From a bacterium (GTDB taxonomy: Bacteria; Blakebacterota; Blakebacteria; Blakebacterales; Blakebacteraceae): a stretch of 6,791 nucleotides of DNA. A model generated the notes under the pieces. That model saw nothing but the letters and a program-made list of their open reading frames with translations. It did no database searches and had not been told where the DNA came from. Position numbers and translations under genes: made by a program. Of the stretch, positions 5,616 through 6,791 are shown in pieces. Where the stretch lies: contig JALGVQ010000155.1 in NCBI GenBank assembly GCA_025774615.1, positions 1 through 6,791 on the forward strand, written 5' to 3'. The first letter of the stretch is position 1. Every line of letters starts with the position of its first letter.

Positions 5616-6791
5616 AAGACGAGAATATTCCCTGCACTCCTGCTGTTTTCCTGCACTCTGATTATCGGAACCGTTCAGTCCGCGCAGGCTCAGCAGGGCG
5701 CGATGCTGTACGAGACGAAATGCAGCCGCTGTCATGCTGCCTTTGCTCCTTCAGACTACACCGCTGAAGAATGGCCGGGGATCGTCCGTTCGATGCGGGC
5801 CCAATCGGCCCTGACCGCTGAAGAAGAGCGAGTCATTACCGACTACCTGATATCCGAGAGTGAACAGTTCGAGGAGAGGTCAGGGAGGATCAGTTACAAA
5901 CCGGTACTCGGGGGATACCTCTACACCGAGTATTTCGAGACACCCCAGGCAAAGAAGAACTTCGACATCCACTACCTTGCCCTGTACGCATCGGGTTGGG
6001 TGAGTGAGAACATATATTACTTCGGTGAGTTCGAACTGGAGCACGGAGGTACGGGCGGCAGCAATACGTTCGTGGAACAGGCCTATCTCGATTACTGGAT
6101 CAGGCCGAATATCGCCATACGGATAGGGGCCATGCTCGCGCCCTTCAACCGGTTCGACGAGTTCCACGATCCGATCTCGAATTTCATCATCACGAGACCA
6201 CAGGTTTCACGTGAACTCGGTGTAAGCGCCTGGAAGGATGTCGGCGTCGATATTCACGGGTATTTCAATCTGAATACAGAGGCCTCCTTCGGATTCGATC
6301 TGTACACCATCAACGGTCTCGGAGGGGGCAGTAACCTCAGGGGAAGCCGGCAATACCGCGATAACAACGAGGATATGGCCCTGGGTGCGCGGGTGAACCT
6401 GATGTATTCAGATTTCCTCGAGGTAGGAGGGTCCCTCTACCAGGGAAAGTGGGACGACGCCGGTCTCTATAATCTCCAGATGCTCGGGGTACACGGCATG
6501 GTACGTACTCCCCTTGCGGATCTGTATGGAGAGTACATCAGTTCGACCTCTGAGAATGAAGCGCCTGCGGATGACGGGAAAATGTCCGGTTACTTCATCC
6601 AGGGATCGCGACTGTTCGACTTGAAATATCGGGCGACCATCCGTTACGGCGCACTCGACTATCTCGATCCGGGGGATCAGTTCGGCCGTGATCCCGCCAA
6701 GGGAGACAAGGATCTGAATGAGTTGGTGTTCGGTTTCACCTACTACCCGGTACCCCGGGCGGCGTTCAAAATCGAGTACAATCTCTTCGGG
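5613..6791 (+). CDS. Monoheme cytochrome c-outer membrane porin fusion (Cyc2-like architecture), 3' end missing
   Basis: The frame is open for 393 codons to the window edge. Residues 1-26 are a Sec signal peptide ending AQA before QQG. Residues 27-85 form a small class I cytochrome c domain: CSRCH at 37-41 binds one covalent heme with His41 as ligand, and Met61, within W54..IVRSM, is the probable distal ligand, followed by LTAEEERVITDYL as the closing helix. From about residue 95 the sequence changes to alternating amphipathic strands with aromatic girdles, as in phosphate-selective-porin-like (OprO/OprP) barrels: GGYLYTEYF at 100-108, YYFGEFELEHG at 135-145, and EQAYLDYW..PNIAIRIGAMLAPFNRF at 155-181. 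The last visible strands (FGFTYYPVPRAAFKIEYN) resemble the penultimate region of such porins, so perhaps 20-50 residues are missing. The arrangement suggests a heme held in or next to an outer-membrane pore, for electron transfer across that membrane as proposed for the iron oxidase Cyc2. Orthology to Cyc2 is inference. It is separated from the peptidases by a terminator. Confidence 0.85.
   Translation, partial: MKTRIFPALLLFSCTLIIGTVQSAQAQQGAMLYETKCSRCHAAFAPSDYTAEEWPGIVRSMRAQSALTAEEERVITDYLISESEQFEERSGRISYKPVLGGYLYTEYFETPQAKKNFDIHYLALYASGWVSENIYYFGEFELEHGGTGGSNTFVEQAYLDYWIRPNIAIRIGAMLAPFNRFDEFHDPISNFIITRPQVSRELGVSAWKDVGVDIHGYFNLNTEASFGFDLYTINGLGGGSNLRGSRQYRDNNEDMALGARVNLMYSDFLEVGGSLYQGKWDDAGLYNLQMLGVHGMVRTPLADLYGEYISSTSENEAPADDGKMSGYFIQGSRLFDLKYRATIRYGALDYLDPGDQFGRDPAKGDKDLNELVFGFTYYPVPRAAFKIEYNLFG

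Noticed and set aside
5640-5656. Possible lipoprotein lipobox at Cys14 of the cytochrome-porin protein
   Set aside because: The residues before the Cys (LLFS) do not fit a lipobox well, hydrophobic sequence continues after it, and a good signal peptidase I site (AQA) follows at residue 26.
5481-5735. An 84-codon minus-strand open frame spanning the leader and the heme-binding region
   Set aside because: It covers the antisense of the signal peptide and CxxCH codons, has no Shine-Dalgarno seen and no recognisable content.

Overview
The window looks like chromosomal DNA from a GC-rich, Gram-negative, didermic bacterium. Three of its four genes encode proteins with Sec signal peptides, and one of these is an outer-membrane beta-barrel. 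Two adjacent secreted S9 peptidases of different subfamilies, one with RGG and poly-Glu low-complexity segments, are a style I associate with the FCB group (Gemmatimonadota, Bacteroidota/Rhodothermota relatives). That placement is an impression from protein style; no marker gene is present. No tRNA, rRNA, CRISPR array, insertion sequence or integrase was seen.

Layout: (1) Positions 1-324, minus strand: N-terminal 108 codons of a class I/II-fold PLP-dependent aminotransferase, running off the left edge. (2) 325-489: divergent intergenic region with a plausible sigma70-type promoter facing right. (3) 490-2532, plus: secreted prolyl-oligopeptidase-family (S9) exopeptidase closely resembling dipeptidyl-peptidase 5, with an intact Ser543/Asp623/His655 triad. 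(4) A 92-bp gap with a 10-bp direct repeat and a strong Shine-Dalgarno. (5) 2625-5354, plus: a second secreted S9 peptidase of the DPP-IV-like (S9B) type, triad Ser735/Asp816/His848, carrying unusual low-complexity insertions and a Gly/Arg-rich tail. (6) 5355-5612: a 19-nt palindrome, a clear intrinsic terminator, then an AT-rich leader. (7) 5613-6791, plus: a partial gene for a monoheme cytochrome c domain fused to an outer-membrane porin-like barrel, cut by the right edge close to its expected C-terminus.

Functionally, the two S9 genes probably form one transcription unit ending at the terminator. They would trim short peptides in the periplasm or at the cell surface, feeding amino acid uptake. 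The divergent aminotransferase could belong to amino-acid metabolism, but nothing in the sequence ties it to the peptidases. The cytochrome-porin gene is a separate unit and the most interesting object here: its architecture (signal peptide, single CxxCH domain of about 60 residues, then a barrel) is that of Cyc2-type outer-membrane electron-transfer proteins. Whether it is a Cyc2 orthologue or an independent fusion cannot be decided from the sequence alone.
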